In this document: one piece after another, positions 24,612-37,620 of the stretch
Layout: each line of letters starts with the position of its first letter
How positions within the stretch are numbered: the first letter of the stretch is position 1
Source: Artocarpus heterophyllus
Lineage: Eukaryota > Streptophyta > Magnoliopsida > Rosales > Moraceae
Direction of reading: 5' to 3'
Assembly: GCA_025403435.1 (NCBI GenBank)
Contig: CM046348.1
Location: 28,227,802-28,291,801, forward strand
DNA length: 64,000 bases
Position numbers and translations under genes: made by a program
The notes under the pieces: generated by a model
Databases searched by the model: none
What the model saw: the letters and a program-made list of their open reading frames with translations, nothing else
Told to the model about the DNA's origin: nothing

Positions 24612-25587
24612 TGTCATGCCCCGGAGTACGGGAGGTGACGTGGCAGAATATTTAGATTAATTAAAAGAGAATTTAATTAAAAATCGAGAGTTTGAGAATC
24701 AAATTAAATAAAAATTAAGAAGATTTTCCACCACATTTGATAAACGAACTTATAAATATTTAGCAAATAATAATAATTGAATAAAAACCGCGAATATGGG
24801 TTCCACAACCCACAACTTGTGCACACACATGGTTCTGACAATATCATAAATACAATTACAGTCCAAGTACAAATAAAGTTAAGTCTTACATGCCTTGATT
24901 AATAATACAGAATATAAATAAATTCTCCTATTGCTCCTGAGTTCGGTCCGAAGAATCTTCTCCAAACCTAAATGGGAAACCACCTAGAAGGGGGGAAATT
25001 TAAAACAATAAAATGTGAGCGAAAGGCTCAGTAAGACTATGTTTTATAAAATAGTTTAACGCAAAGGAGCACAGCATTATTAGAAATTATTCAAAGGGAA
25101 CTTAAATAAATAAATAGATAAACAATTTGAGTAGAACCGTCCTGACACAGAACAGTCTACTCGTCAAATCAAAACACCAATTTACTTTTACCTAGGCAAA
25201 CCATGATAACACCACCGTAGTGGCCCAGCTGGGTTTCGGGACCTGCCCCGAAGGTCGATCGCTACACGACCCGATCTCTGATATGGCATCATGCCTTAGT
25301 GTTTATTATCATTGTCATTCAAAACCCAATTACCGAGTGTTGTCAGTTACATTTATTATGAAGTTCAGTTCATAATCACGGTATATTAAAATATAACCGA
25401 TAAAACCATTTTCAAACAACCGTTGAAAACACTTTGATAGAAATCATTTTCAAAGCCAAAACATTTCAAAACCAGGCTACCAAAGAAATAGGATAGAAGT
25501 CCTACCTCAATACTCGTGCTGGTACCCCACACCGTAATCCCAGTCCGCTATACGTTAGCTCCACGGAACCACGAACGATCCTAGATA
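24612..25587 (-). repeat. duplicated LTR part in B
   Basis: These 976 bases repeat the primer-site-proximal part of the B LTR. Together with the 3-bp spacer TTC they form a 979-bp unit (24609-25587) that recurs in tandem at 25588-26566, with no indel between copies. The copy shares at least ten base states with the right LTR that the left LTR lacks. Confidence 0.9.
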
Positions 25588-25590
25588 TTC

Positions 25591-27758
25591 TGTCACGCCC
25601 CGGAGTACGGGAGGTGACGTGGCAGAATATTTAGATTAATTAAAAGAGAATTTAATTAAAAATCGAGAGTTTGAGAATCAAATTAAATAAAAATTAAGAA
25701 GATTTTCCACCACATTTGATAAACGAACTTATAAATATTTAGCAAATAATAATAATTGAATAAAAACCGCGAATATGGGTTCCACAACCCACAACTTGTG
25801 CACACACATGGTTCTGACAATATCATAAATACAATTACAGTCCAAGTACAAATAAAGTTAAGTCTTACATGCCTTGATTAATAATACAGAATATAAATAA
25901 ATTCTCCTATTGCTCCTGAGTTCGGTCCGAAGAATCTTCTCCAAACCTAAATGGGAAACCACCTAGAAGGGGGGAAATTTAAAACAATAAAATGTGAGCG
26001 AAAGGCTCAGTAGGACTATGTTTTATAAAATAGTTTAACGCAAAGGAGCACAGCATTATTAGAAATTATTCAAAGGAAACTTAAATAAATAAATAGATAA
26101 ACAATTTGAGTAGAACCGTCCTGACACAGAACAGTCTACTCGTCAAATCAAAACACCAATTTACTTTTACCTAGGCAAACCATGATAACACCACCGTAGT
26201 GGCCCAGCTGGGTTTCGGGACCTGCCCCCAAGGTCGATCGCTACACGACCCGATCTCTGATATGGCATCATGCCTTAGTGTTTATTATCATTGTCATTCA
26301 AAACCCAATTACCGAGTGTTGTCAGTTACATTTATTATGAAGTTCATTTCATAATCACGGTATATTAAAATATAACCGATAAAACCATTTTCAAACAACC
26401 GTTGAAAACACTTTGATAGAAATCATTTTCAAAGCCAAAACATTTCAAAACCAGGCTACCAAAGAAATAGGATAGAAGTCCTACCTCAATACTCATGCCG
26501 GTACCCCACACCGTAATCCCGGTCCGCTATACGTTAGCTCCACGGAACCACGAATGATCCTAGATACAAACTAAGTCAATCAATATCTAGCTTGAGACAT
26601 TCTATGTTACTAAATCACTTCATGATGTCCTAGTGTGCCATTTGTACCTTTAAAATCATCCTATAAGGTTGGGATTTAAATCAGGGTTCAAAACAGTGAA
26701 AACGGGTAAAAATCACAAAATTTTCCATGCCTCGGTCGGCCTGTCGGACGCCCTGCTTCGGCCTGCCGAACTGCACAGTTTGGCCTGCCGGAAGCAAAGT
26801 TCGGTCGGTCGAACATTTCCCCAGATTCGGCCTGCCGGTCGAAAGAACACCGGCCTGCCGATCATCACTCCGGCCTGCCGAACACACAGTTCGGCCTGCC
26901 GAACTCGGAAAATCCAGAAATCCCAGCCACGGGTTTCTCGATCCCCAAAATCCAAATCTTGTTTCCAACCTGTTTTTCTCAAATCCCAAGCATGAAAAAC
27001 AATTATAGTTGATAGAAAAACATTCTAAAACATGTTTGGACTCATTTAAACAAGATTTTGACTCAAAATCCTCAAAAATCCGAAAATGAGAAAATGAGGG
27101 GAAAAATGAAAAATCTTGAATTCAATCCGTTTTTCTTCAATCTAAGCTTAGATTCTAGTTGTTCTAAGCTCATTTAACTCAAATACAAGGTTTTCTAAGC
27201 TTAAACAAACCTAGATTTCAAAAATGCACAAAATTAAAAACTTTGTAAAAAGTTTAGAAATTTCGAATCTAACCTCGAATCAAAGCTTCAATCCGCGTTC
27301 TCGGTTGCCGAATCACGTCCCCGAGCTTCCTCCTTGCTGTTCCGAAGCTTGGATTCGAATGTGGTTTCAAAAATTTGAGAGAGAGATGTAGAGAGAGAGA
27401 GGCTGCCGAGAGATCAAGAAAGAGAAGAGAGAGAGAGTGAAACCGGGAGAGAATGAGAGGAGAGAGAGAGGAAGGAAATAAATAGAGAAAATCGGTGGGC
27501 GGTTTTACTGTGCGAAAACCATGTGCCGCCCACGGTTTTGTAAAACAGAGTATTTTTAACATTTTACAAATTGTTGTGTTTTAAAACTCAAAACATCATT
27601 TTAAAACAATAAGAAATCTTTTGAACACATCAATTTAACAAAACAACCAAAAATTCAGAACCCAACCAAATAATCTAATTAAGGTTAAAACGTTAATTAT
27701 GGCACACTAATTCATCATTTACATTACATTAACATTAAATAAATTTCGGGACGTTACA
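25591..27758 (-). repeat. B right LTR (5' LTR in the element's sense)
   Basis: This full 2168-bp LTR is equal in length to the left LTR and is followed directly by the target duplication GGATC. It holds the motif array at 26733-26906. Confidence 0.93.
26733..26906. repeat. motif array in B right LTR
   Basis: This array matches 18846-19020 in unit number and order, with a few substitutions. The second unit keeps TTCGG here but reads TTTGG in the left LTR. Confidence 0.85.
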
Positions 27759-27835
27759 GGATCAGTACAGTTTTGGAGTGTGTTTGGTAAAAAATTGACA
27801 GAATTAAAAGTTTGAACGATTTTATTATAGCATAT

Positions 27836-27885
27836 GAGAGCTATAGCTTACGTTTGTTTTGAGAGCTATAGCTTACGTTTGTTTT
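27836..27885. repeat. 25-bp tandem duplication
   Basis: Two exact consecutive copies of a 25-bp unit starting GAGAGCTATAGC are present. Confidence 0.9.
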
Positions 27886-30044
27886 ATACTATAGCAATTT
27901 TAACTATGAAGTTGATACCTGAAAAGTTAGGAAGAGAAAATGGTTTTATCTAGTGGATATTGATATTAATCTTCATTTCAAACGTATATTTAATGCTATA
28001 GGAATTTCATGCATATTGATAGGGATGCTAACTTGATTGTAGGGAATGCAATATTAATATTATGATGATCTATTTGTCTGAGTTGGCGCCAGAAATCATC
28101 ACAAATTGGGGTTGGCTCTAAAAGTGATCGTCTGCTTGAAGACAACAAGTTTGTAGTCCTTTTTACATGGCTAACCCTTCGTACGAAACTATATTTTTTT
28201 TTTTTCACGTTAATTCATAATTGAACCACATCCTTTCAAATTCAAATTCCATCCTACCAAGGCATGGATGTATGTGTATGCCACCAGGGGCACGTTCCCT
28301 CACCAGATTTTTTTTTTTTTTAATCTTAACTTTACTTTTGTAGGAAATCTCATCCGGTTCACTCTTTTTTCTTTTTCTTTTTTGTTTTTGTCAAAATCAA
28401 ATTATTAGGATGTTTGACCATAAATTAGAATCAATTAGTTTTAACTAACTATAACAAAAAAAAAAAAAAAAAACTCTCAACAGCTATAATAATGAACAAA
28501 AAAAGCTCTTATATACCACAATTTTCTAACTAAAATTGTCATTTATAACCAATTTGCTAACACCCTATCAAGTAATCAATGCACTTTTTTTTTTGTTTTC
28601 AGGGCAACAGCATACCTTCAACTTCCTATTACCCTCGTAAAACTTCTGTATGTAAGCCTATATACAAAAGAATGTCGTTTCTATTATCTTCATCTTCCTT
28701 ATTTTCATTTTTTTTTTAGCTCCACAAAAAGTTTTCCTTTTCATTATTTTATGAAAGTTTAACAATTCTCATGATTATTGACTTCAATAATTAGCAACTA
28801 GTGTAATAAAATATATAAATCAATGCCAATTGATCAATTTATATTTTTTATATTCATAATATTATATTAAAACATGTACAATAAATTATTGTAGTCACTA
28901 AATTTTGTTTGACTTTTATATTAAACAACAGCAAAGAGGTGCTTTAAAAAGAAAAATTAAAATTATCAAACATTAAAAGGAACCTATGGTAAAGGCAAAT
29001 TTTTTTAAGTATATAAATAATTTTTATTTGACTCAAAAATTAAATCCTTAATCCGTAACTAATCTTACATCGTGGTATTTGATCGTAATTGGTCATTAGC
29101 AAGAACTAGACAATGCTTTATTATTTACTTATGAATTTATTTATTTATTAATATATCTAGAAAGAACTGCTATATGGGAGTTTTGTTTTTATTAGAGTTA
29201 GTAGGATCAAGCATTTGTAAAAAACAAACATGGTAGATATATAACAAACAAGGTAGATAGATAGTAATTAATTTGTTGCGAATCTTTGACAAAACGCGTG
29301 TGCTAAATGATTGACTAAAAACAAACGAGGTAGATATTACAAAAAAAAAAAAAAAGGAGTAGATATCATTAAAAATTAAGAGAGTGAGGGAAACAAATAT
29401 TTAAAGTAGGTCAATAATGTACCTATATCTTTTCTTAAAAAAAAAAAAAATTATGTACCTACATCTGCAGATTAAGAGAAAAAAGAAAACTTACAAACAA
29501 GTAATACTACCATTGGGTTCCATACAAATATAAACTACAATCATAGAATTAGGTAAGTTACCTGGATCTATCAAATATTGGAAGTAGATTAAAACTATTG
29601 CTAAAGATAGTCGTGTGCAAAAGTTTCTCGAATATGTCCTCATAAGATGGAGCTGTGATCTGAGAATCCTATCTTGGACTATAATAAAAACCAAAAACGG
29701 CGATGGAGGTGGGCTGTGGGGTACAAGCATGGTTGCGGGTGGCACAGTGGCACATTAGAGAAGTGCTGAGAGCCATCAAGATCAACAACAAAGGCTCGAG
29801 GAAGAGAGTAATCGAGTGATTAGGGCATTGCTAGTTGGAGTGACAAAACTATGGAGGACATTGAAGTGGAGAAAGTGGTAATAATTTTTTTTATGCTAAT
29901 GTTAAATTAAAAGAGAAAATCAAAAAGTGAAAAGGCATTGGACATAAGAACAATAATAGTGATACAAAAAAAGTACGAAACTCATCGAGGATGGTAACAG
30001 GGGAGGATCTAACGGTTGCTGTTTTGTTGGAGCATATGAGCTCT

Positions 30045-30273
30045 TATAGATCTTAATCCTTATGTGAAATGCTTTTCTAATGTTTCATGCATATTTGATA
30101 TAGCACACAAGAAATACAGACACAGAAAAAGATCTATGAAAGATTTAGGAAAAAAAAAAAGAATTGAATGGATTTTTCTTAATAGATATAGATCTTAATC
30201 CTTATGTGAAATGCTTTTCTAATGTTTCATGCATATTTGATATAGTCTACAAGAAATACATACACAGAAAAAG
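30045..30273. repeat. direct repeat, two copies of about 87 bp
   Basis: Copies at 30045-30130 and 30187-30273 are nearly identical. They begin TATAGATCTTAATCC and end CAGAAAAAG, with a period of 142 bp. This is a recent local duplication without recognisable content. Confidence 0.85.
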
Positions 30274-33200
30274 TATAAAACCTTTTTAAGATCCAATTGA
30301 TTCACTTGGAATACAAAATTATAGGGCAACTACTAATATGCTAATTTGTTCTCAAAAAAATGTTGGTCAGGAAGACCGACTTTATTGAATGGAATGGAAT
30401 ATTAGGATTATCTACCTTTTACCGTTGGCACCAGAAACGTCCACAAAAATTCCACTGGGGTTTGGCTCTCCACGTTAGCGTATACTTGACGAGCAGATTA
30501 TGGTCCTCTATTACGAAGTTACCCTTTGTAAGTTGTTTCCCAACAAACTCTATTGTTTCCATTTATCGTTTAAAAAAAAAAGAAAAAAAAAAAGAAATAA
30601 AGAAAGAAAAGAAAAGACAAAAACAAAAACAAAAACAAAACATTCCATGTCATATAATGCAGGATCGAACCCATGTTGTTTCGAATGCAAATTTCATCCT
30701 ATCTGTAATGCACAATTAACTCATAATTAGTCAGCCCAATTAACTCACAATTATTAGAATGAGCATCTTGCATATCTGTGCATTTAGTGAACATGCAATA
30801 TTGTAGTACGAGAATATAGAAAAAGTATTTTTTCACGAGCATAACTGCTAATTATTTTTAAGATTGAATCATGCATAAATATGTTTATATTCATTAAATA
30901 TGACATGGAATTATTAATTTATGATCTAACATGTTTTAAAAAGTTCTATTGCAGTGAAAAGCTCGGTTTCTTAGTTAAGGAAGATTGGTGTGCTAAAAGG
31001 TTACAAAATAAATTACACATACATTTTCATTTTTAATGCATTCTAAACTGTTTTGTTTTTGCCTATTTATTAATTTGGAACAGTTAGATTTTATTAGAAT
31101 TGAAAGTATACAAAATGGCGTAATTTAATTGTTGTGTTGACTAGGTTATAGAAGCTGAAGTTGTATATGTTTGCACTTGATTTAATTTTCTAATCATCAG
31201 CTCAAATCTCTTACTCAGTGCACTTTCTACACGTCAAACCCTTGAAAAAGATTGTAAAAGCTCCCAAGCAACCTCCTATTCCTTCTCATCTCTTTTTGAA
31301 CAAGTCAAATGAACTAAAAGCTTTAATTTTGCTTCTTTTTTTCTCCAGCAACTCTAAAAACTTCTAGCACTTTCCCCGCTCTTTCTCTCCATTTCCATAT
31401 CCTCAAGCTCATAAGAACTTAAACAATACTATAGAAATTCAGGTTACACAAAACAGACAATGTTCTCACCATCTTGAGCTTAAAAATTAAGTGTTTTGAC
31501 CTCTAATAAAACCCTAACTTCAAGCCCTATTAGGTAGCATCTATATTTATGTTTCTTACTATGAAATGAAGTTATTTAATGTTATATATGACTATAGATT
31601 TAAAGGACGTAAGGAATGACAAATTTGATCTTAGTCTAAGTTACTTGAACTAGATTTCTTTTCTATTGAAATCTGATTGTGTTTTATAATTTATTGTATC
31701 TACATTGCTCATTAGATATTTTAAATTGTCTTCCTTTGATTACAAATGACTAATGATTAGAATTACATTCAGCTTATGATTAAAATCAAAATTAGATTAA
31801 GTTAAACCTTTATTGGCTTTCAAACGAATTGCTCATATGGCTAAAACGTTTTATGATTTTCATTGTAGTCTTATTGATATTTAATATTTGATATTGATAA
31901 TTAAATGAAGAAAATAAATTTGGCTAAGAAATAATGAGAACGTTATAAGCTTTTATACTATTGATTTATCTTTAATGTAAATGTGTATATTTATTTTAGA
32001 AACCTTAATGTTTTGAGTGTGTGTTTGTATAACATGTGACTTTATATTTGTTTATTTAAGCGTGTTATGTGATTGAGAACATGCAAAATGATTAAAAATA
32101 CTCATACTATTTAGGTTTTGTTCAAAGATGTTCCTATTTTAAGTCGTTATAGTTCTATCTTCAAATGTGATGTTTTTCTTTTGATGAGATTGAGAGAAAT
32201 ATGGTATGATTTTATCAGGCCCTTTAGGATAACAAATCTCCTAAGAGGACTAGTCTTTTTACTCTTTAGCAAATTTGAATTGAGGTAAGAAGAAATGACC
32301 AATTACTGCACCACAATAACTATGTAAGGTTATGTTTTAAAGTGCACTGATTGGAATGTTGTTGTTTGACAATGATATAGATTGTTGAAAAGTGTTCATA
32401 ATTCATGATATTTATATTAGAATATGTGATATGATCTAAAAAGAAAATGAGATTTTTAACTAAAATGGGGTATAGTGCTTAATTGATGGTCAAGTAAGCA
32501 CAAGAGATGAGTGGAACTGGCGAACTCAACAAAAGGCGGTGAATACTTTGAGGTTGAAAAACAAAGATAAGAAAAACCACAAAGACTAAGACTAAATACA
32601 ACAAATACCTGAGGTCTATAGACCAAGATGAAAACCCCTCATTATTATTACTACATTAGCCAAATTATGATGAATAAGTTCTAAAAACTATAGACTATCA
32701 TTACTATTTAAGTACCACACTCCAACGGCACCCAAAAGAAGAAAGAATTGTTAATTGTTAATTATATGACATATAGTACTCAATGGTTTATAAAAAACCG
32801 TCGTGTTAAATGCGCTAAAAAACTCATGAAAGTGCAAAAAATACAAAAACCGTCATGAAAATTAGGGTTTTCTTGACGGTCTCTTACACGATGGTTTTGG
32901 ACAAAAATCGTCGTATAAAGTCATAGCTTACATGACTGTTTTAGCAAAAAACCGTCATATAAGCTACTATAGAAATAATAATAGTAATAATTTGCAGTAG
33001 TAAATATAAAATACAATTAAATAATTTTGTAATATTGTTATTTAATGCAAATATTAACATAAATTAATAATATATTGTTAACAATTATAAATTAAGAATA
33101 TTAATAATATAAATTATAATTGTTAAGAAATTAATGATTATAATTTATATGAATAATTATAAATTATAAATTGTTAATAATATATTATTAACATTATAAA

Positions 33201-33610
33201 TTAAGAATATTAAGATACTATATTATCATAAAAATTTATTATTTTTTAGGAAAAAATTTCATTATTTTAATTTTATTGTATTATAAATTGGTATACCTTA
33301 CATGACGATTAATATGAGAAACTCTCGTGCAAGGATTTAGTAGCTTACACGACAGTTTTGGAATAAAACTATTATGTAAGGTGCCGATAAAGCTCAACCT
33401 ACTAGCTCAACAAACAAATGTAGAGCACAAAAAGAATAGACCCCAAACACCCAAAGCAGATGCCAACAGCTTTTTTGTCGCCCCCATATTCCAACTTTTA
33501 ATTACATTAATCAAAAAGCATTCTCCACTTAACAAAAGTTGCATGGAGTTCATCCTCTTAATTTGTTGATCACAGTCATGCTCACCATCTTTTTAAGTAA
33601 AAAAAAAAAA

Positions 33611-33772
33611 ATGCTCCTTGACATATAGAATTTGTAAGTGGGCATTTCCTTTTAAAGCCATGTGGTTTCTTTTTTTTTTTTTGTGTGTAGTTTTAGTTGA
33701 TATATTTTGTTAGATGCTTGTTTATAATTTATATAAAAAAAAAAATGCTCCTTGACATATAGAATTTGTAAG
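33611..33772. repeat. 28-bp direct repeat, two copies
   Basis: Copies at 33611-33638 and 33745-33772 are identical and each is preceded by a run of A. They could be remnants of duplicated ends of a small insertion, but nothing else supports that. Confidence 0.7.
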
Positions 33773-34269
33773 GCGGCAGAGCGATGGCAACGGAGCGACG
33801 GTGGGAAAGAGAGAAAGTTTAGAGAGAGAGAGGACCAAAGTTCAAATAAAATAGCAGCGCGAGATTTTCAAAAAATTTAAAGGCATAAATGGACCATACA
33901 CGATGGTTTTTTAAAAAACCATTGTGTAAGGTCTCACTTTACACAACGGTTTCATTAAAAACCATCGTGTAAGGTAAGCTTACATGACGGTTTTTTAGAA
34001 AATTGTAGTGTAAGGTTTGTTACCTTTTCACGATGGTTTCCATAGAAACTGTCGTGGAATTTTTTTTAGGAGGGTTTCTTTAGAAAACTGTCGTAAAAAA
34101 AGGGTCAAAATTACCACATACATATATTTTTCTCTTCTGCCCAAGGTGGCCAGCCCTTGTGTTAAGCATCCAATGGCCCAGAATGTCTACTTTTTCCTGT
34201 TTTCATCACAAATATAGCTATAAATAGACATCCAAAACCCTTAAAAAAGTGAAAAACTAAACAAGGAAA

Positions 34270-37200
34270 TATATATATATATATTTAATAAATTAACATT
34301 TTTTTCTCGTTTTTTTATCATTGGTTCCTCAATACATATCCATTCCACATCTTCATGTAGCAAGTGCGAAACATCATCTTTAAAATCATCTATCTCTTCA
34401 ACCGGTGGCAATCCCTTTGTGAATGAAGGGATGTCCGTGCAATCCTTAGCACTTTCTTTAGCATCGATAACTACTCTTGGCTTCATCGAGACGACTAGAG
34501 ACAATTCCATATCTTGGGGATCCATAGTATAAAAGCTTAGATTGCTTGTAATGCCATAATGAAAGGATCATTCTTGTATCCCAATCATCTAAAGTCCACC
34601 ACCATGATGCCGCCATTATTGTGCTTAACATAGTTATTGTTGGCCCACTTGCACTTAAAAAGTGCCATGTGCAATCACCCATAATCAAGTTCCCAAATAT
34701 CTTCAATGAAACCAAAGTAGTTTATGGTCCCATATACTGGATTCTTGTCCTTGGCGGAGGCAATATACATAGCCTCGACACCGAGAGTCACACCACTATT
34801 TTAGATAGGATGCTTCTCGTCTCTTTCGCGAGTGTAGAAACTGTAACCATTCATGGAATATGACATATACCTTGTAACTACCTACAACGATCCTCTAGCT
34901 GGGTTCTTCAAGTCTTGTGATATGCCTCCATCTTTTCATGTGGAGCACTTGCCATAAATATGTGCTCTAATCTACAACTGAAAGGTTTGGTTGTGGTCAT
35001 CTTGCAACCACTTCTCATTTCTTGCTCTTTTTGGGTTTGCTTTTTTTAATTTGTTCATGTGCACCTCAATGAAAGGCTCCACTTCAGTAGCATTGTGCAA
35101 GAAATAAAAACAAGCTTGCTCCCACTCATCTCGTTTTACTGAGGAAGGATTGTTAGTAGATAGTCCCCTAGCCTCAATGTTTATAGTCTTTGGCACCCCA
35201 ATTGCTTCCACATTAGACAAGTACTCGGAGCAAAAGTCAATCGATTCCTCAGCTATATAACTTTCTATAATACATCCCTCCAGCCTATTTCGGTTCTTTA
35301 CATAGCCCTTCAAAACTTTCATATATCTTTCAAATGGGTACGTCCATCTCAAATACATTGGTTCGCATAACTTAACTTCACGTAGTAAGTGCACCATTAG
35401 ATAAATCATGATGTCAAAAAATGCCAGTGGAAAATACTTCTCAAGCATGCATAAGGTTTGTACCAACTCCGATGTAGTGAATCTAGCATAAGTGGATCAA
35501 TTACCTTGGAGCATATTGAATTGAAGAATGAGCACAACTTGTAATTGCAAATCTCACATCCTTTATTAGAATTCCCCGCAAAGCAAGTGGCAGTAATTGC
35601 TGCATCAACACATGACAATCGTGTGTTTTCATGCTAATAAGTTATAAATCATTCATCGACTCCAACTTTTTAAAGTTTGTGGAATACCCGTCCGGCACTT
35701 TCAATGAAGCAAACTATTCACAAGGCTTTCTCTTTTCTGCTCTTGATAACGTGTGCTTTGCTGAAGGTAAGTAAGTGTGTTTCCTTCTTTTCTTGGGAAA
35801 CAAATTAGGCCTAATCTTTATTTCCATGAGATCCAACCGAGCTTTTTCACTATCCTTAGTCTTGCCCGAAATGTCAAGCAAAGTGTCGACTATGGATCTC
35901 ATGGAAATGGAGATTAGGCCTAATTTGTTTCCTGAGAAAGGAGGGAAACACACTTATTAGGCCTAATTTGTTTCTTGAGAAAGAAGGGGAACACACTTAC
36001 TTTCTGATTCACAAACGTTTTTTCTCAATATGCATAACATCCAAGCAATGACAAACAAAAAGTTTTTTTCAGTATGGAAGATAGAAAAAGATTGATCTTT
36101 TTTTCCATGGTCCATCAATTGGCAGCTTGTCCTTACCTCGCTTTCTCTTCCCAAATACCACTCTTATATCTTTTACTATTTCAAATATTTGTTTAGCCGC
36201 CAAAGGATGAGGAGGGTCTCTTTCTTCGCTATTGCTATCAAAGGCTTTCTTTTGTTTGTAGTAACAATGATCTCTTGGCAACCATCTTTTATGACAAAAA
36301 AATGGTTTTCTGACCATTCTTCAACCGTTTGTGAGATGTTTCTATCATACAAATAGGACAACCAATAAAACTCTTCACTAAATAACCAGATAAATTGCTA
36401 TATGCGGGGAAGTCGTTAATTTTTCATATGAACATTGCATAGAGTGTGAACGTCTCCTCTTGGTAAGCATCTTTAACTTTGACTCCATTTTCCCACAAGT
36501 TTTTTAGGTCATCGATTAACGATGCCAAGTATACATCAATGTCATTGCCTGGTTATTGAGGACCCAAAATCAATAAAGATAACATTAGAAACTTACGCTT
36601 CATGCACATCCTTAGAGGGAGATTGTAGTTAACAAATGTTATGGGCCAAGTGCTATGCCTAATACTCATGTTACCATGTGGGTTAATTCCATCTATCGAC
36701 AAAGCAAAACGTATATTTCTTGGATCCACACTAAAGTTGGGATGATCGGCTTCAAAAGACTTCCATTGTGGTGAATCCGTTGGGTGTCGAAGCATACCAT
36801 CGTCGACCCATTTGTCATGATGCCATGTCAAATTCTTGGCATGTTTTAGGTTTCCGAATAAACGCCTCAAATGTGGTACCGGTGGAATGTACCATAACCC
36901 TTTCTTTGGCACCCATTCTCACTATCTTTTGGCTCCTTTCCTTTCTTCCACCTTGCTTGTTGACAAACTGGACAATAATTCTCATCCTCATACTCATTCC
37001 TATAAAGAACACAATCATTTTCACAAGCATAAATTTTCTCATACTCAATTCCCAAAGTGCTCAAAGTCTTCTTAGCCTTATACATGCTAGTTGGTAATTT
37101 ATTACCCTCTGGTAGAAGCCTTCCTAAAAATTCCAAAAGCTTTGTAAAACTAGAATTAGACCACCCACCTAAAGCTTTCAAATTCCATAATCCAACTAAA

Positions 37201-37620
37201 GTGGACAATTTGGTGAAATTGGTACACCCCTCATACACGGGTGTCTCTGCATCTTCATCATTGCCTCAAATAAATTCAGATGGTGTAAGAAGTGTTCTTC
37301 CAAATCATTGACCATGTAAACCATATTGTCATGATTATCCATATTATCCTCCACAATAGCTTCCTTTTCATTACTTACTAAAGTTGGATTGAAATTAGAC
37401 TCGCTATGAAAATGCCACATTTGATAACTACTTATAATTCCATTTCGAAATAAATGTCCTCTAACAACTGGAATTGGATGTAATCTTTGCTTTCCACATT
37501 GAACACAAGGACACCAATTTTATCACCATTGGCGTGACTTCTGGAAAAATCCAAGAACTCTTCCACACCATTCACATATTCTCTAGACAATCAAAAATCT
37601 CACATCCATTTCCTATCCAT
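34270..37620 (-). pseudogene. TNP2-like CACTA transposase, heavily broken
   Basis: Starting at an ATG at 37620, the minus strand shows fragments of the standard TNP2 protein in order. First is a transposase-associated N-terminal domain (about 37620-37400, M-D-R-K-W-M start, E-E-F-L-D-F). Second is the tnp2 catalytic region (37238-35960, with C-P-V-C-Q, W-H-H-D, I-R-F-A-L-S-I-D-G and H-I-E-K-N-V-C-E-S-like text). Third is a DUF4218 region (35466-34972, with V-H-L-L-R-E-V and M-K-V-L-K-G-Y-V). Last is a DUF4216 region (about 34800-34300, with R-L-G-Y-K and D-P-F-I). The frame changes repeatedly, stops are numerous, and a short inverted duplication is inserted at about 35893-35998. The product would have cut and moved the element. 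Family assignment rests on motif order and is secure, but exact exon limits are not visible. Confidence 0.8.
35775..35953 (+). repeat. 61-bp inverted repeat (potential hairpin) inside the transposase relic
   Basis: Arms at 35775-35835 and 35893-35953 are reverse complements over 61 positions with six mismatches and a 57-base loop. All six mismatches are G-T, so an RNA of the plus strand would pair without a true mismatch. The left arm lies in conserved transposase code (minus-strand R-P-N-L-F-P). The right arm interrupts the frame and is the duplicated piece. A third partial copy of about 41 bp in direct orientation follows at about 35956-35996. Confidence 0.85.

Larger units (their letters stand above)
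17704..27758 (-). mobile_element. Ty3/Gypsy chromovirus-like LTR retrotransposon, element B (complete, recently dead)
   Basis: The minus-strand element is flanked by the 5-bp direct repeat GGATC (17699-17703 and 27759-27763). It has a 2168-bp left LTR, a polypurine tract, one gag-pol frame, a tRNA-iMet primer site, and a right LTR of 2168 bp preceded on its inner side by a 976-bp duplicated LTR part. Total length is 10055 bp. The two full LTRs have identical length and few differences, so insertion was fairly recent. Family B differs from A in LTR sequence and has a more GC-rich coding region, but shares the chromovirus domain order and the TTCGGCCTGCCGAA motif array in the LTR. Confidence 0.94.
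27764..32754. other. about 5 kb AT-rich intergenic sequence, no gene recognised
   Basis: No protein motif, LTR pair or RNA gene is evident. Many poly-A and poly-T runs occur. Two short local duplications (27836-27885 and 30045-30273) are listed separately. Open frames at 28000-28200, 29491-29745 and 30360-30719 are short, low in complexity or without recognisable domains. Confidence 0.5.

Noticed and set aside
28070..30520. Resemblance between 28070-28160 and 30420-30520 (GGCNCCAGAAA words)
   Set aside because: The similarity is short and gapped, and neither copy has a recognisable protein frame.
30640..30720. Possible second SINE, since GGATCGAACCC resembles an inverted B box
   Set aside because: No A box at the right distance, no tail and no target duplication were found.
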